Assembly (NCBI GenBank): GCA_037176885.1
Contig: JAWWNJ010000089.1
Location: 930,001 to 994,000 of the forward strand
DNA from: Favolaschia claudopus
Taxonomy: Eukaryota; Basidiomycota; Agaricomycetes; Agaricales; Mycenaceae
Reading direction: 5' to 3'
DNA length: 64,000 nt
Shown here: positions 12,046-22,299 of the stretch, piece after piece
Numbering within the stretch: the stretch's first letter is position 1
Layout of the letters: each line of letters begins with the position of its first letter
The notes under the pieces: generated by a model
What the model saw: only the letters and a program-made list of their open reading frames with translations
Database searches by the model: none
What the model was told of the DNA's origin: nothing
Position numbers and translations under genes: made by a program

Positions 12046-13404
12046 ATGCCGCAAAATCGCGCGATCCCAGAGTTACAGAAAGACTTGGATGATATCTCGT
12101 CGGCCATAGATGCTCAACAAGCCATTCTTCACGCCTTGTTCATCAAACGGAGCGAAACCCGACGCAGACTAAATTTCTTACTCGACCCTATGGCCCGTTT
12201 GCCCCTCGAAATTCAATCCCATATCTTTCTATGCGTTGACTCATACCGGAACCCGCCAAATTCAAATCCTAAACCGAATCACCAATCACCTCCGATGCTT
12301 TTTCTTGCTGTCTGCCAGCTTTGGCGCGGCATTGCGCTCTCCATACCAAATCTGTGGGCCAGTCTTTGGATAGACTTGGTGGCTCGCCGACCCAGTCACT
12401 TTGAGCTGTGTGAGCTGTGGTTGAAAAGCGCGCGCAGCCTTCCTCTGTCTATCACGTTGCACGGCTCACTCCAACTGGACCAAATCGTCGAGGACTTCCT
12501 GGCACAATATAGTCATCAATTCCAGTCCTTGACGCTTAGGGTGTTGCGGAACAACGTGATGCGCCCATGGTTCACCTGGAAAATCTCCGAAGGGTCTCTG
12601 TCCTCGTTAAAGACATTGTCCATAGAGCCCGTTCACTTCCACGCTTTCTATGGGAACATAGGCGAATGGCTCGGTATCCTACGCACCGCCCCAGGGTTAT
12701 CTTATTGTAAAATGGTTAACACGTTCAACCAGGAGGAACAAGAGGCCAATATACTGCCTTCCCAACCGCTGATGCTTGCATCCCTGGAATGTATGCATCT
12801 TGGTGAGCGCGGTGCGCTGAACTTGCAGGGCGACATGGGTAGCAACTCTCTTGCCATTCTGCAATATCTCACTCTACCTGCTCTCAAGATTCTGACCTTA
12901 TCCGAACCGGACATTGCCGACGAGGCATTTCTGTCGTTCTTTTCCAGCTCCTCACCTCCCCTCGAGTCACTCGAGATGACTCTCCCACACCAGGCACCGT
13001 GGCCTGATACTATCGTCTCCCGCTTTCTTCGCCTCGTTCCCATGCTCACGATGCTCGATCTGTCGGCAGCTCTTAGATACCATGAACTGGACCTTTTCCT
13101 TCCCTTTGTCGATATCCTAGGCTCCTCCTCCGAGGTCCTACCCCATCTCCGCGCGATTGTATTCCACACAGACACCGCAGTGACCATTCACTACAGCAGT
13201 GTGCTTAGTATGCTTAGATTCCGCTTCACTTTGTGCCCCACTCGACTCGAGCTTTTCGAGCTCAGATTTGGTGAATTCGTGTACCCGGACTACACGCACA
13301 ACCTGCAGAATGATTTGCCGAATGAAGAAGTGAGAGTTGGGCTGCAACAGTTGGTGAGGGATGGGCTGAAGATTCATATCGGTCGGACCGAGAATCTTCT
13401 TTGA
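12046..13404 (+). CDS. F-box-like leucine-rich protein (452 aa)
   Basis: This single-exon F-box paralogue has an N-terminal helix (PELQKDLDDISSAIDAQQAI), an F-box-like core (LDPMARLPLEIQSHIF, then WRGIALSIPNLW), leucine-rich repeats (LTLPALKILTLSEPDIAD) and the signature NEEVRVGLQQLVRDGLKIHIG near the end. The start matches the family: MPQNRAIPEL against MSRNPAISKL and MWPNSVPEL. The region from about residue 230 onward is very close to the 4250-5554 paralogue, whereas the N-terminal half is more divergent, a pattern that fits partial gene conversion. It is the only intact plus-strand copy of the family. Confidence 0.85.
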   Translation: MPQNRAIPELQKDLDDISSAIDAQQAILHALFIKRSETRRRLNFLLDPMARLPLEIQSHIFLCVDSYRNPPNSNPKPNHQSPPMLFLAVCQLWRGIALSIPNLWASLWIDLVARRPSHFELCELWLKSARSLPLSITLHGSLQLDQIVEDFLAQYSHQFQSLTLRVLRNNVMRPWFTWKISEGSLSSLKTLSIEPVHFHAFYGNIGEWLGILRTAPGLSYCKMVNTFNQEEQEANILPSQPLMLASLECMHLGERGALNLQGDMGSNSLAILQYLTLPALKILTLSEPDIADEAFLSFFSSSSPPLESLEMTLPHQAPWPDTIVSRFLRLVPMLTMLDLSAALRYHELDLFLPFVDILGSSSEVLPHLRAIVFHTDTAVTIHYSSVLSMLRFRFTLCPTRLELFELRFGEFVYPDYTHNLQNDLPNEEVRVGLQQLVRDGLKIHIGRTENLL

Positions 13405-13730
13405 TCAGGTAGGTATCGCAGACCATCCTGTCGCTTATGCATTTCACATCTTGCTTACAGCTTCGTCTACTCAAGAAACTCGAGGGGGCGAACTGGATAT
13501 GGAACCGTCAATGGTGGAACCCACACGATGAGGCCAGACTGCTCCTACTTCCGTGGGTGTCGACTACAGCGGAAGCCAGGTCGCGCGATACCGATGACTT
13601 CCATCGTTTCCGCTCGAGTCTGTGAAGCTCAGGCTGCGGACATCACGTTCATTCTCCACATGATGACAATCGTCATTTCTTTCGAAGAGGTGCAACACAC
13701 AGTGTCGATTTAATTACTATACTATGCTCC
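13405..13730. other. Convergent intergenic region
   Basis: This is the 3' flank shared by the plus-strand F-box gene and the minus-strand split F-box gene. Nothing further was recognised. Confidence 0.4.
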
Positions 13731-14930
13731 TCAATTTTTGTTTGTTGCTTCGGCCGTCTCTTTCGTACCCCGACTTTGAGTATAGCACATACACCTATCT
13801 TTTCTGACTCGGAATTTTGAGTACTCCGTCTGCCTCGTAGCTACGCATAGGAGATAAAAATTCAGCGGGTACGTAGTATTGACAGCACAAGACCCAGCTT
13901 GCAAATAGGGTCTACCGTAGACCCGCAAAGTATTCGATACAAAGCTGCAGTCCATCGTGGTCACGGCAAATGCTTGTAGAGCGAGAATGGTGTCTTTATT
14001 CGGTTTAGAAACTGCGTGGTATATTCGGAAAGATTTCAATGGTCTAGCGCTAAGAATGGCCATGATCGCATTTCTATCCCACTTCGAAGACATTGGTTGG
14101 ATGGTGAGATAGCGAAGGTTGGGAAGGAGATTCGGATATGCGACAAGGGTTTTGATTATGGAAAAGCAAGTCCCGTCCAGCGTGAGCGACGTCAAGGTAG
14201 GAACATGTCGGAAGCAGTCAGAGATGCTTTGCTCTGATACATATGTCGGAAAAGGAATGAATAAAGTATCCAGTGGAGGAGAGGATCGAGTAAGAAAGGC
14301 TATAAATTCCTGCATCTTTATGTCGAATTCTGTCACGTAGAGACCCTTAAGGGCAGGGAGAGTGAGATGCAGCAGAACTACCGCACTGCTCTCAGCTTGA
14401 CAACTCTCAGCGTCCCATGGCCAAGGGCATCCCAATCGCAATTGCTGTAGAGAGGAATGGTCCATTGATGGCCAGTCATTGTTCTCGAAGAACATATTGC
14501 GCAAGTCGCACTGCAAAAGGGCAGGTGCGGCACGCAAAAGCTGAACGCAGTCGAGAGCATCCGATGACCTTCTTTCCTCGCGATGAATCGTGAGGGTTTC
14601 CAAGCAAGTAAACTGGATGTTCGCGTTAATCGGGATTTGAGGAAGCCAGTAGTGCCGTTCATCGTCATCTACTACCGTGTCGATGACTTGAAAAGACAGA
14701 TGGCGAAGTTGCTTGGAAAACTCGTCCAACAAGTCGGGGACAACACGGTCGACAAGGTCAAAGATGTCGCCATGGAGGGCGAGAGTGAGTGGATGACGAC
14801 CCGCACGCTTCATCCAATGTCTACATAGTTCCACGAAGTGGTTGCTGCGCGGTACAGACTCGATGCGAAGCCCTGCCCATAATCTAGGTGTCGCCAAAGC
14901 AATATCGCGCCACATGCGAGAAACCGCCAT

Positions 14931-14938
14931 GAACACCA
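14931..14938. repeat. 8-bp target-site duplication (left copy)
   Basis: GAACACCA is identical to 18438-18445 and directly abuts the transposon end CACCTAAGG. Confidence 0.85.
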
Positions 14939-15080
14939 CACCTAAGGCACCTACGTTCTGCTTAGGTAATGCCCCTCGGAGAAGGGTTTTCTCGTACACT
15001 AGAACCCCTCTCAAAGGTCTGGCCTCCGGCGAGGCCGTTACCTAAATCATGATCTGATTGACAGGTTCCCAAACGGGAAA
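14939..15080. repeat. Left terminal inverted repeat of DNA transposon
   Basis: It aligns as inverse complement with 18296-18437, sharing the outer CACCTAAGGCACCTACG, the middle GAACCCCTCTCAAAG and the inner TTCCCAAACGGGAAA. Scattered mismatches show the copies have drifted, or that near-identity is not required. Confidence 0.8.
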
Positions 15081-17267
15081 GCATCCCGTGTCTCCTGCCA
15101 ACCTCCATCGGCCTCCGTTTGGCCTCCGTCCCGACCTTTGACTCCGATGAGCCCTCCCTTGGCCCTCCCGCGCTTCTTCCCACCTCCTAGACATGCCCGG
15201 CTTCGCTCTACCCTAACAGCCTTCATCTGCTCGAAGCTGTACCCCTTGCCCTTCGGATTTTCACCACCTTCCCCAACAGTTCCGGCGGCTTCGCCCGTCA
15301 TTTACTAGCATTCTTAGCATACTTATGCCCCGAATATGTATGATCAGCTCTCTGGGCGACTCTAGTACATTATCTGTCTATGCTGGCACACTACTACTTC
15401 CCAGAATGACTCAATTCTATGAGCGATCAAATCAACATATGCTCTGCACTGACCTCCGCAACCTCATTCCGCCTCCCCTGCGCCTCTTGGTGCTCTATTG
15501 GTTTCCCCTATGTTGTGAGCACACACTCCCTGCCGACTGAGGTAAGTTTGAGTGAGATGGATGTGATTTTTGGATTCGGCGGAGGCTTCACAGTGGCCTC
15601 CGCAAAGGCCTCCGCGACCTCTTTCTGCCTTCCCCGCGCCTCCGGGTGCTTGATTGACCTTCCTGATGCTATCCATGCACACTTTCTTCTGACTGAGGCA
15701 ATTGTGGATGAAATTCGTGTGATTTCGGAATCGACGGAGGCTCCGTGATGGCCTCCGCGAACTTTTTTTGCCTTCCAAAACCTCCACATTTCTAGGCAAT
15801 TGTTGTTCAATGTCAGTACTATCTTTTTGAGCCATGTCCTGCAAATACCTACGCTTTTTCTTGCCGCCAGTGGTAACTTTTGGTCCTGATATTGATTTGG
15901 CCTTCGTCTGACTCATTCAACCTCTGTTCAACATTCTATAGATAAGCTTTTCAACCCTCCTTTAAGCCCTCGCGGCTTATGTAGGACACTTCAATACCTC
16001 CGCCTAATCCCTCGAAGCCTTCGTCAAACCCTTCGCGGCCTCCGCCCCACCATTTGCTGTTTCATTTTGGCGCGAGAATTGGAACTGACAAATTCAATAC
16101 AGTCATAGATGTACCGCCTGGTTATATTGACTAGGGGCGTGATGAAGGCTTCAATAATATCAAGCCATTCACCTAGGGCTGCTACCTATTTGCGGCTTCT
16201 AAAACAAGGTCAATGAACATATTTGAACCGTGAATATGCTCCCAGCCACTATCTCATGTCTACCTTGAATTTGGATCAAACAGATAGCGTCAATGGGTGA
16301 GACAGAAAATGGTGGAGGCTGAGACGGAGGCCCTCGCGGAGCCTATGTTGCTCGCAAGGAGTCTAGGAACTTCCCATCAAACATCACCGCCGCAGCAGTT
16401 CCGAGTCCTGATCATCGAAATTGAACCGTGTGAACTCCAAGGCAACTGCCGGTCCTTCTTCTCCTCGGATTACCTCACTAATTCAGCCAATCGGAGGCAT
16501 TATAACGGTCAGCTCCTCGAAATGTTTTTTCTCCGACACCATACCTCCCCCAAATCATCTCGTTTTTACCGGAAACAACTCTGATACGATGCCCCATGAC
16601 CCGTGATTTTAAACCAAATTTTCAGATGGCTGTAAAAATCCGGTGCAGCAAATCACCCAAAAGCTAGGTAAGTTCACATTAGCTTCCTCGACCACACAAT
16701 GGGTTGTATTTGAATTTTCTGCTATAAACCACGCCCTTGATCAAACAAGCATTCTTTGTTCAAGTACTTCAAACTCATTAATTCCCTGGCCTATATCCAA
16801 CAATTTGAAGCCTCCTCTAGCCGGAATAATTCATAATGTTTAAGTAGTGAATTCATGTTCCTGGACTTACCAGCTTGAAAGAACGACCACCAGCGCGTAA
16901 TTGAGAGCCATATAACCTTCCTGGTTATCCTGGTAAGACAAAACTCTGAAACAGGCAGGAATAATGATAGACCCAAGATGTATGCACATCGGTGAGTAAA
17001 TACATTGGGTTTTGAAGCCTGAAATCATTGCATACCATAGGAATTGGCACATTAGTTGTCAATTTGCTTGCAAATGACTGAACCTTTTGAAATTTACAAG
17101 TACAACAGTCCGTATTTCAATAACTTTGGTATATGGTATAGTGACCCAGGTAACTAGTGGTATGCTTCATTAAATAGCATAGATAGTAACATGCTCAAGC
17201 AAATAGTCCACCAGACATCGCAACAAGAGGTCTGGGTAAACTTCACGACGGCTTGAATGGACGTCCT

Positions 17268-17370
17268 GAAGGCTTTAACGGAGGCTCCGGAGGCTTCGAT
17301 GGAGGCTCCGCAGGTTTCAACGGAGGCTTCGATGGAGGCTCCGAAGGCTTCGACGGAGGCTCCGAAGGCC
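17268..17370. repeat. 21-bp GC-rich minisatellite inside the transposon
   Basis: About five degenerate units centred on GGAGGCTTCGATGGAGGC occur in tandem. The plus strand would encode Gly/Asp/Ser-rich repeats and the minus strand Pro/Ser/Lys-rich repeats, both open. It is probably a non-coding subterminal repeat, since the same GGAGGC word recurs near both ends of the element. Confidence 0.6.
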
Positions 17371-18295
17371 CATCAATAATCACAGAGAATCTAGTAAATG
17401 CAGATAGAACTGTAGTTAGCAAAGGAGGCAAGAACAAGACTCACGATATCCCCCTGCATTGCCCCGATAGACAGTCTAGTATGAACAGACCGAAGAAAAG
17501 TACTTCTAAGTGGTGCAAAAGCTTTGGCAGATAGTTCACCGAGAGAGCAGAAGACCAGCAAAGCCTTGAACAAATTGTAGTCGTTGGTAGCAATAAAGTG
17601 AACATACATTTTCGTAGCAAAGCAGGGCACGAAAGAACACACGGAGGCTCCGCAAAATCATATGTCGATTGTAGACTCCCTCATGAAGTGATAGTAGCAG
17701 AAGCCCCAAGGAAGATAGCATCAAATGGCGGAGACCAGATTTGAATGGGACCGGAGGTCACTGGTGAACTGTAAGACAGAAGCATAATGCAGTGGTGACA
17801 CTGACACTACCTGCTCGAGGCATTGAAGAGGCTGAAAAGGGTGGACAGTAGACAGTAGATGCAGTTGAAGGACATCCGAGGGTCTGCGGGCTGTACAGAG
17901 ATCGTGAACAGGTTCTGGGAAGTGGATGAGAGCACGGAGGCCATGGCGGAGGCTCCGTCAATTGCCGAATCAATTTGATTCCACCGCGTGAGAACCGGGA
18001 GTACCGCAGGCACGACAGTTTGAAGAGAAATAGGAGTAAAGGTAGCTAATGCAGCATGTCCAAGGGTGTATTCGGCGCGCTGTAGTAAGTAGAAAGGCAA
18101 GGAGCCACTAGTTGGATTGGAATTTCAGGGCCTCCTTGTGGACGATCTGAGGCAGAGCGGAGACTGGCACAGCATATCAAAAGCGCAGAAGATGTTCTAA
18201 CAGCCACTGGGGAGTCGCGCAGAGGTCGGCAAGCGCGTCAGGACAGGCTAAGGTCGAGACGAAGGCGGGCGGAGGCTGGAGGAAGACATACGTCA

Positions 18296-18437
18296 TTTCC
18301 CGTTTGGGAAGACGCCGATCAAATCGCGATTTAGGTAAAGCCTTGGCCGGAGACCCGCTCTTTGAGAGGGGTTCTACTGTACGATTTAACCCTTCTCCGA
18401 GGGGCTTTACATAAGCAAAACGTAGGTGCCTTAGGTG
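18296..18437. repeat. Right terminal inverted repeat of DNA transposon
   Basis: This is the partner of 14939-15080, with identical outermost bases and equal length. Confidence 0.8.
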
Positions 18438-18445
18438 GAACACCA
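18438..18445. repeat. 8-bp target-site duplication (right copy)
   Basis: GAACACCA is identical to 14931-14938. Confidence 0.85.
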
Positions 18446-18743
18446 TCGGAGGTGCGTTTGGATTCGGTTTTGTGGTACTACCAGTAGTGTTACCAGGAGA
18501 CGAGTCGGAGATGCAGCGCATGAATATGTCGGATTGTAATTCCAGTGGCAAACGCGCCATGGGGTCCACCAAGAAATTCAGATCTCGGTAGGCGTCGCTG
18601 CGTCTGTGCCTCAAGTCCTGAAGAATCTGTTCCTGCGCTTCGATTGCAGAGGAGAGCGCCTCAATGTGCTCCCGCAGCTCAGGGATAGAAGAGTATTGCG
18701 CCATGGTGAATAGGGGATGGTGGTTTAGGACAACGAATGTTGC

Positions 18744-18753
18744 TTCGGCCGAA
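18744..18753 (-). promoter_or_regulatory. TTCGGCCGAA palindrome upstream of split F-box gene
   Basis: This perfect 10-bp palindrome lies 40 bp upstream of the 18704 start codon and is the same word as at 5612-5621 and 35383-35392. Confidence 0.5.
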
Positions 18754-19087
18754 ACAAAGAACCGTCAAAGAAAACAATTGAAACAAAACAGACGAAAAAT
18801 TCAGCGGCGACCACTAGCTTTATATTCGAGAAGGATGTACCTTTGTATACATACGGTACACCGAGCGAGCAGAAAATATTGATGAATCGTGGCTAAGGCG
18901 AGCTAAGGCGTCCGACAATTCGTGACTCCGATGATGTGACCTTCCGAAATTGTTGTCTACCACCATCGTTGTCTTTCTACCGCGACTTCGCCATGCTGTG
19001 GCACCCTGCCATCTCAAAACTACGAGAAGACATCGACGAGCTTTCGTCGGCTATAGATGCACAAACTGCGATTCTTCAAGACTTGAT

Positions 19088-19100
19088 GACTAGGCGTATT
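19088..19100. repeat. 13-bp target-site duplication (left copy)
   Basis: GACTAGGCGTATT is identical to 20473-20485; the poly-T run starts immediately after it. Confidence 0.85.
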
Positions 19101-20472
19101 TTTTTTTTTGTAATCCATGTTATTTGCCCCTGACTGCTTACAGTATGTTAGGCATACTTCTACACTGCTACGAGATGATTGTGAATGTCCTGTAGATACG
19201 AGTACTTCCATCATGTCCACAAAGCCGACGTTAGGCTATAGCAGACGGGCGCGCCGTTGCGGAGCACCTATTAAAGGATGATTTGTTGTGACCTGGAGGA
19301 AGGATGAAAAGGTCAGAGCAAAGTAAGATATGGAGCTAGGCGCCCCGTGAGAGCGGGTGGGCACTGGTGTGTACAGTAGGCAAAAGATGAGATGAGAGCA
19401 TAGAATCATGGGGATTGGGCAGGTGAAGGACTGCGAAGTTTTGGTCGGTAGTGAGAGACTCGACAAGCTGCGCCGAACATGTAACCACCATGCTGAACAA
19501 GACGCTCGGCATCTGCCTGGGAAGAGAGGGACAGACGTAGGGCCAGTGTCTTGTGGGATTTTGTATCCGTTGGCCGTGACAAGATGGAAAATTCCCGTAA
19601 TCTGCCCTGCGAGGAGGCTGAGGTAACCCAGCTGCTGACGCGGTCATGCGTGATGTATTCATTCAGGTCTGTGCGAGGGAATGGGACGCCATGGAAAACC
19701 ACTGAGTGCCATTTCTCGTCCGTGTCGAACATCGGGGGCGGGCGGTCATCAGATAAACCCAGAAGTGGGCAGATGGCTGCCCATATGGTCTCAAAATGGC
19801 TGGCAAGAACTTCAGGAGTGCATGTATCGAGATCCGGGTGAAGAGAGATGTTGTCGCCCTTGGTCCACGCAATTCCCGCCAAGAGACGGTTGGGTGAAAC
19901 TGAGGAAAGAGCAGCACTGGCTGCTTCGTACAAAGCTGCTGGGCTGCGTTTTACGGGCCGCGGGAGGTGTGCGGGTTCCCTGTCAAAGCGGATGACGACA
20001 CAAGAAGGTCGCTCCCGAGCCTGAGGACGAGTAACGTGAAGAGGGGGAGGGGGGTCGTGCGGCAGCTGCGGCTGCGGAGCGGCTGTGTCGTTGTTTGGTT
20101 CTGTTGTCGATGGGTCTGTGACAGTCGCATACGTGGCGAGCGGGGGCAAAAGAGACTCCCCAGCTGGGGGCGCAGGGGTTGTTTCTCTGCGCGGAGGGGT
20201 GATCTGGGATGATATTTTCCTGGTGATGAGGTGAAACACCGCGACGGAGTGTGGGGAATATGGAGGTGCGCTATTGGTCTCAGTTTCCGTGGTTTGTATC
20301 AGCGTCAAAGTGGCTAGAACAGAGTCCAGCAGAGATTCGAGGTGTTTGTGGTGTGTCAGGAGGTGGCTTTGTGCATCAATAGGTGAGTTGGAGGCGTCAA
20401 AGAGTGCAGGTGAGGCGGGGGCATGCTCCCGCGCCCGTTGATGGTGGTGGTCAGGTCGTGAGAACATCCTTC
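19101..20472 (-). mobile_element. LINE-type retroelement carrying only ORF1
   Basis: The insert is flanked by a 13-bp direct duplication and carries a poly-T run (19101-19109) at its left edge, which is the 3' poly(A) tail on the minus strand. Variable-length duplications with a tail are the hallmark of target-primed reverse transcription. On the minus strand the element starts five bases before the ATG of its only long frame (19406-20467) and has about 300 bp of 3' sequence. There is no endonuclease or reverse-transcriptase frame, so it is either internally deleted or a non-autonomous unit mobilised in trans. Confidence 0.82.
19406..20467 (-). CDS. LINE ORF1-like protein (353 aa)
   Basis: The protein has a Pro/Thr-rich N-terminal third (SQITPPRRETTPAPP). 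A globular part follows (FDREPAHLPRPVKRSPAAL, then KWHSVVFHGVPFPRTDLNEY). It ends in CRVSHYRPKLRSPSP. The segment layout (VVFHGVP followed by a variable stretch and a HYRPK ending) resembles the nucleic-acid-binding ORF1 of fungal Tad/L1-like elements, in which CCHC knuckles often follow; none is present here. I infer an RNA chaperone role from the family. The ATG lies almost at the element's 5' end, so the start could be truncated, yet no earlier ATG is available. Confidence 0.65.
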   Translation of the reverse strand: MFSRPDHHHQRAREHAPASPALFDASNSPIDAQSHLLTHHKHLESLLDSVLATLTLIQTTETETNSAPPYSPHSVAVFHLITRKISSQITPPRRETTPAPPAGESLLPPLATYATVTDPSTTEPNNDTAAPQPQLPHDPPPPLHVTRPQARERPSCVVIRFDREPAHLPRPVKRSPAALYEAASAALSSVSPNRLLAGIAWTKGDNISLHPDLDTCTPEVLASHFETIWAAICPLLGLSDDRPPPMFDTDEKWHSVVFHGVPFPRTDLNEYITHDRVSSWVTSASSQGRLREFSILSRPTDTKSHKTLALRLSLSSQADAERLVQHGGYMFGAACRVSHYRPKLRSPSPAQSP

Positions 20473-20485
20473 GACTAGGCGTATT
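20473..20485. repeat. 13-bp target-site duplication (right copy)
   Basis: GACTAGGCGTATT is identical to 19088-19100. Confidence 0.85.
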
Positions 20486-21715
20486 GACGCGCGAAAAAGA
20501 CTCAATTTTTTACTGGATCCTATGGCTCGTCTACCGCTCGAAATTCAGTCCCACATCTTTCTTGAAGCTTGCGTTGACCAGCCGGATAATGCGCCCAAAT
20601 CACCTCCGATACTTTTTCTGAGCGTTTGCGGGCTTTGGCGCGACATTGCCCTCTCGACGCCGAAACTCTGGGCCAAAATTCAGATAGATTCCACACCTCG
20701 CAGATCCAACTACCTTGAGCTTTGCAAACTGTGGCTTGAACGAGCACGCAGTCTTCCTTTAACTCTCACGCTGCATGGCTCTCTGAGACTGGAGGAAAGC
20801 CTTCGGGAGCTGTTGGCAGTCTATAGTCCTCGATTGGAAGGCTTGACACTATGTGCGTCGTTCAAGGACTTCGAGGAGCCCCCGTACATGATCTGGCGAA
20901 GGGAAGAAGGCTCGTTGTCTTCACTCAAGAGATTGTCAATAGTGCCGACACACACAGATCCGTACTACGGCAATATGCACGAGTGGCTGGACTTATTCCG
21001 CGATGCGCCAGTGCTTTCACATTGTACGATGACCAACATCTTCATGGATCACGACAGCGAAGAACTCGATAGGTACCCTCTCACACTCGCGTTCCTCGAG
21101 TCTCTGCAGCTCGGCGAACCCCACACCGCCGACACCACGGACTTGGCACGAGTAAGCCAGAAACGCAGTTCTGTAATGATCCTGCAGCATCTGACCTTGC
21201 CTGCGCTCAAAGTGCTGACCTTATCCGAATTCGACATCTCTGACGACGAATTCCTCGCCTTCCTCTCGCGATCCTCTCCACCGCTGGAGTCATTCGAGAT
21301 GACCCTTCCGCATCTGGACCAGTGGCTCCACCCTGTCATCTCCCGCTGTTTCCGCCTCATCGCCACGCTCACTACCCTCGACCTATTCGTTCTTCCTGGA
21401 TACGACGGAGAGATCGAGCTCTTCCTGCCCTTTGTCGAGGTCCTTTCCTCACCTGAGGTTTTACCCAATCTTCGTGAAGTCACTTTCCACACGGCGTGTC
21501 CGGTGACGATTGACTACGACAATCTCTCAAGTATGTTGTCGCGCCGCTTCAGGTCGGGTGCCACGCCGCTCGAGCGCTTCGAGCTCAGGTTTGCGGAGCA
21601 GCAGGGGAGGGATTACGCCGAGGATCTGCCCAGTGAGGAAGCGAGAGCTACGATGCGCGGGCTGGTGAAGGAAGGGCTGAAGATCTATATTGGACACAGT
21701 GAGAATCTCCTTTGA

Positions 21716-22299
21716 GATCTGGAATGGTACACCGTTATATTGTCCCCCTGGTGTTTTGTCTTTAATTCCCTGTTTTTGTCATCAGGATGCAGCATGCAGC
21801 CGGGCGTGGGCAGGACATCTTAGATTCGGCGCTCAGGCACCACATATTGACCCAATATTGACCTACTACTAATATACCGCTCTACAGTCCCGTCTCTCAA
21901 ACTTGAAAATTTATCCTTCGAATTTGATGTCCGCAGGCACTATCCGAAGCACGATAGCGTAGGCTGAAGGCGAAAAGAACGGGGACTCGAATCCAAGTCG
22001 CTCATGAGTCAGTCGAAACGCATGCTCTTTCAATCGATCAAGGGGCGAGAACTTGCATGCAGCGCCAGGTAGTGTGTTAAGGCGAAATCTCAACTCAACC
22101 TCCGTGAGAGGGTTGTGCTTGGTTTCGAAGATGGCCCATAGACCAGTCGAGCTATCCGTGCTTCTGATTGTGGCGTAGATCAAGGTGAAGCCTTGACGAT
22201 CGGAAGAATGAATGTTTTTTTTTCTAAACAAAGTGACGGGGGCCAGATATCGAGGTGAAAAAGATGATAGAAAATACATTCATTACAGCGGGAAAAAAA
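21716..22299 (-). other. Intergenic region with one unexplained minus-strand frame
   Basis: A minus-strand open stretch at 21911-22279 encodes about 120 residues (including GLWAIFETKHNPLTEVELRF) with even amino-acid use but no recognised domain. It lies just downstream of the decayed gene at 22300 and could be its former 3' exon or a separate remnant. Confidence 0.3.

Larger units (their letters stand above)
14939..18437. mobile_element. Non-autonomous DNA transposon with 142-bp inverted ends
   Basis: The 3499-bp element begins CACCTAAGGCACCTACG and ends with its inverse complement. The ends stay alignable over 142 bp each (14939-15080 and 18296-18437), with scattered mismatches. An 8-bp target duplication flanks it. 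The 8-bp duplication fits hAT or Kyakuja-Dileera-Zisupton (KDZ) superfamilies; no transposase with a catalytic triad is visible, so the class is unresolved. GCCTCCG/CGGAGGC words are frequent throughout. Minus-strand stretches at 17536-18100 look spliced and protein-like but match no family I know. A minus-strand stretch at 15464-15916 starts with a Lys-rich segment (GGKKKRRYLQDMAQKD) and could be a transposase fragment. The rest of the interior holds no gene I can support. Confidence 0.8.
13731..18704 (-). pseudogene. F-box-like gene split by a DNA transposon
   Basis: The 5' part is 18446-18704 (MAQYSSIPELREHIEAL, then LVDPMARLPLELQSDIF). The 3' part is 13731-14930 (MAVSRMWRDIALATPRLW onward). 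The inserted element occupies 14939-18437 and is flanked by GAACACCA at 14931-14938 and 18438-18445. Joining 18704-18438 directly to 14930-13731 keeps the frame (267 + 1200 bases, 488 aa). The gene was therefore probably intact when the element landed. The C-terminal 60 residues do not match the LKIHIG ending of the paralogues, so this copy had diverged or lost its original end. In its present state the 5' part reads into the transposon and stops at about 18177. Confidence 0.85.
18993..21715 (+). pseudogene. F-box-like gene split by a LINE-type insertion
   Basis: The first 36 codons (18993-19100, MLWHPAISKLREDIDEL) are separated from the remaining 409 codons plus stop (20486-21715, from DARKRLNFLLDPMARLP) by a 1372-bp insert. 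GACTAGGCGTATT is present on both sides (19088-19100 and 20473-20485). Deleting the insert plus one duplication copy gives a continuous 445-aa frame with the full family layout: F-box core LDPMARLPLEIQ, WRDIALSTPKLW, leucine-rich repeats and LKIYIGHSENLL at the end. The downstream part could still be translated from an internal ATG at 20522 within the F-box core, but it would lack the N-terminal helix. Confidence 0.88.

Noticed and set aside
15464..15916. N-terminus of a KDZ-type transposase
   Set aside because: Only a Lys/Arg-rich start resembles it; no downstream catalytic region follows and the frame soon turns into a duplicated low-complexity block. Kept only as a possibility.
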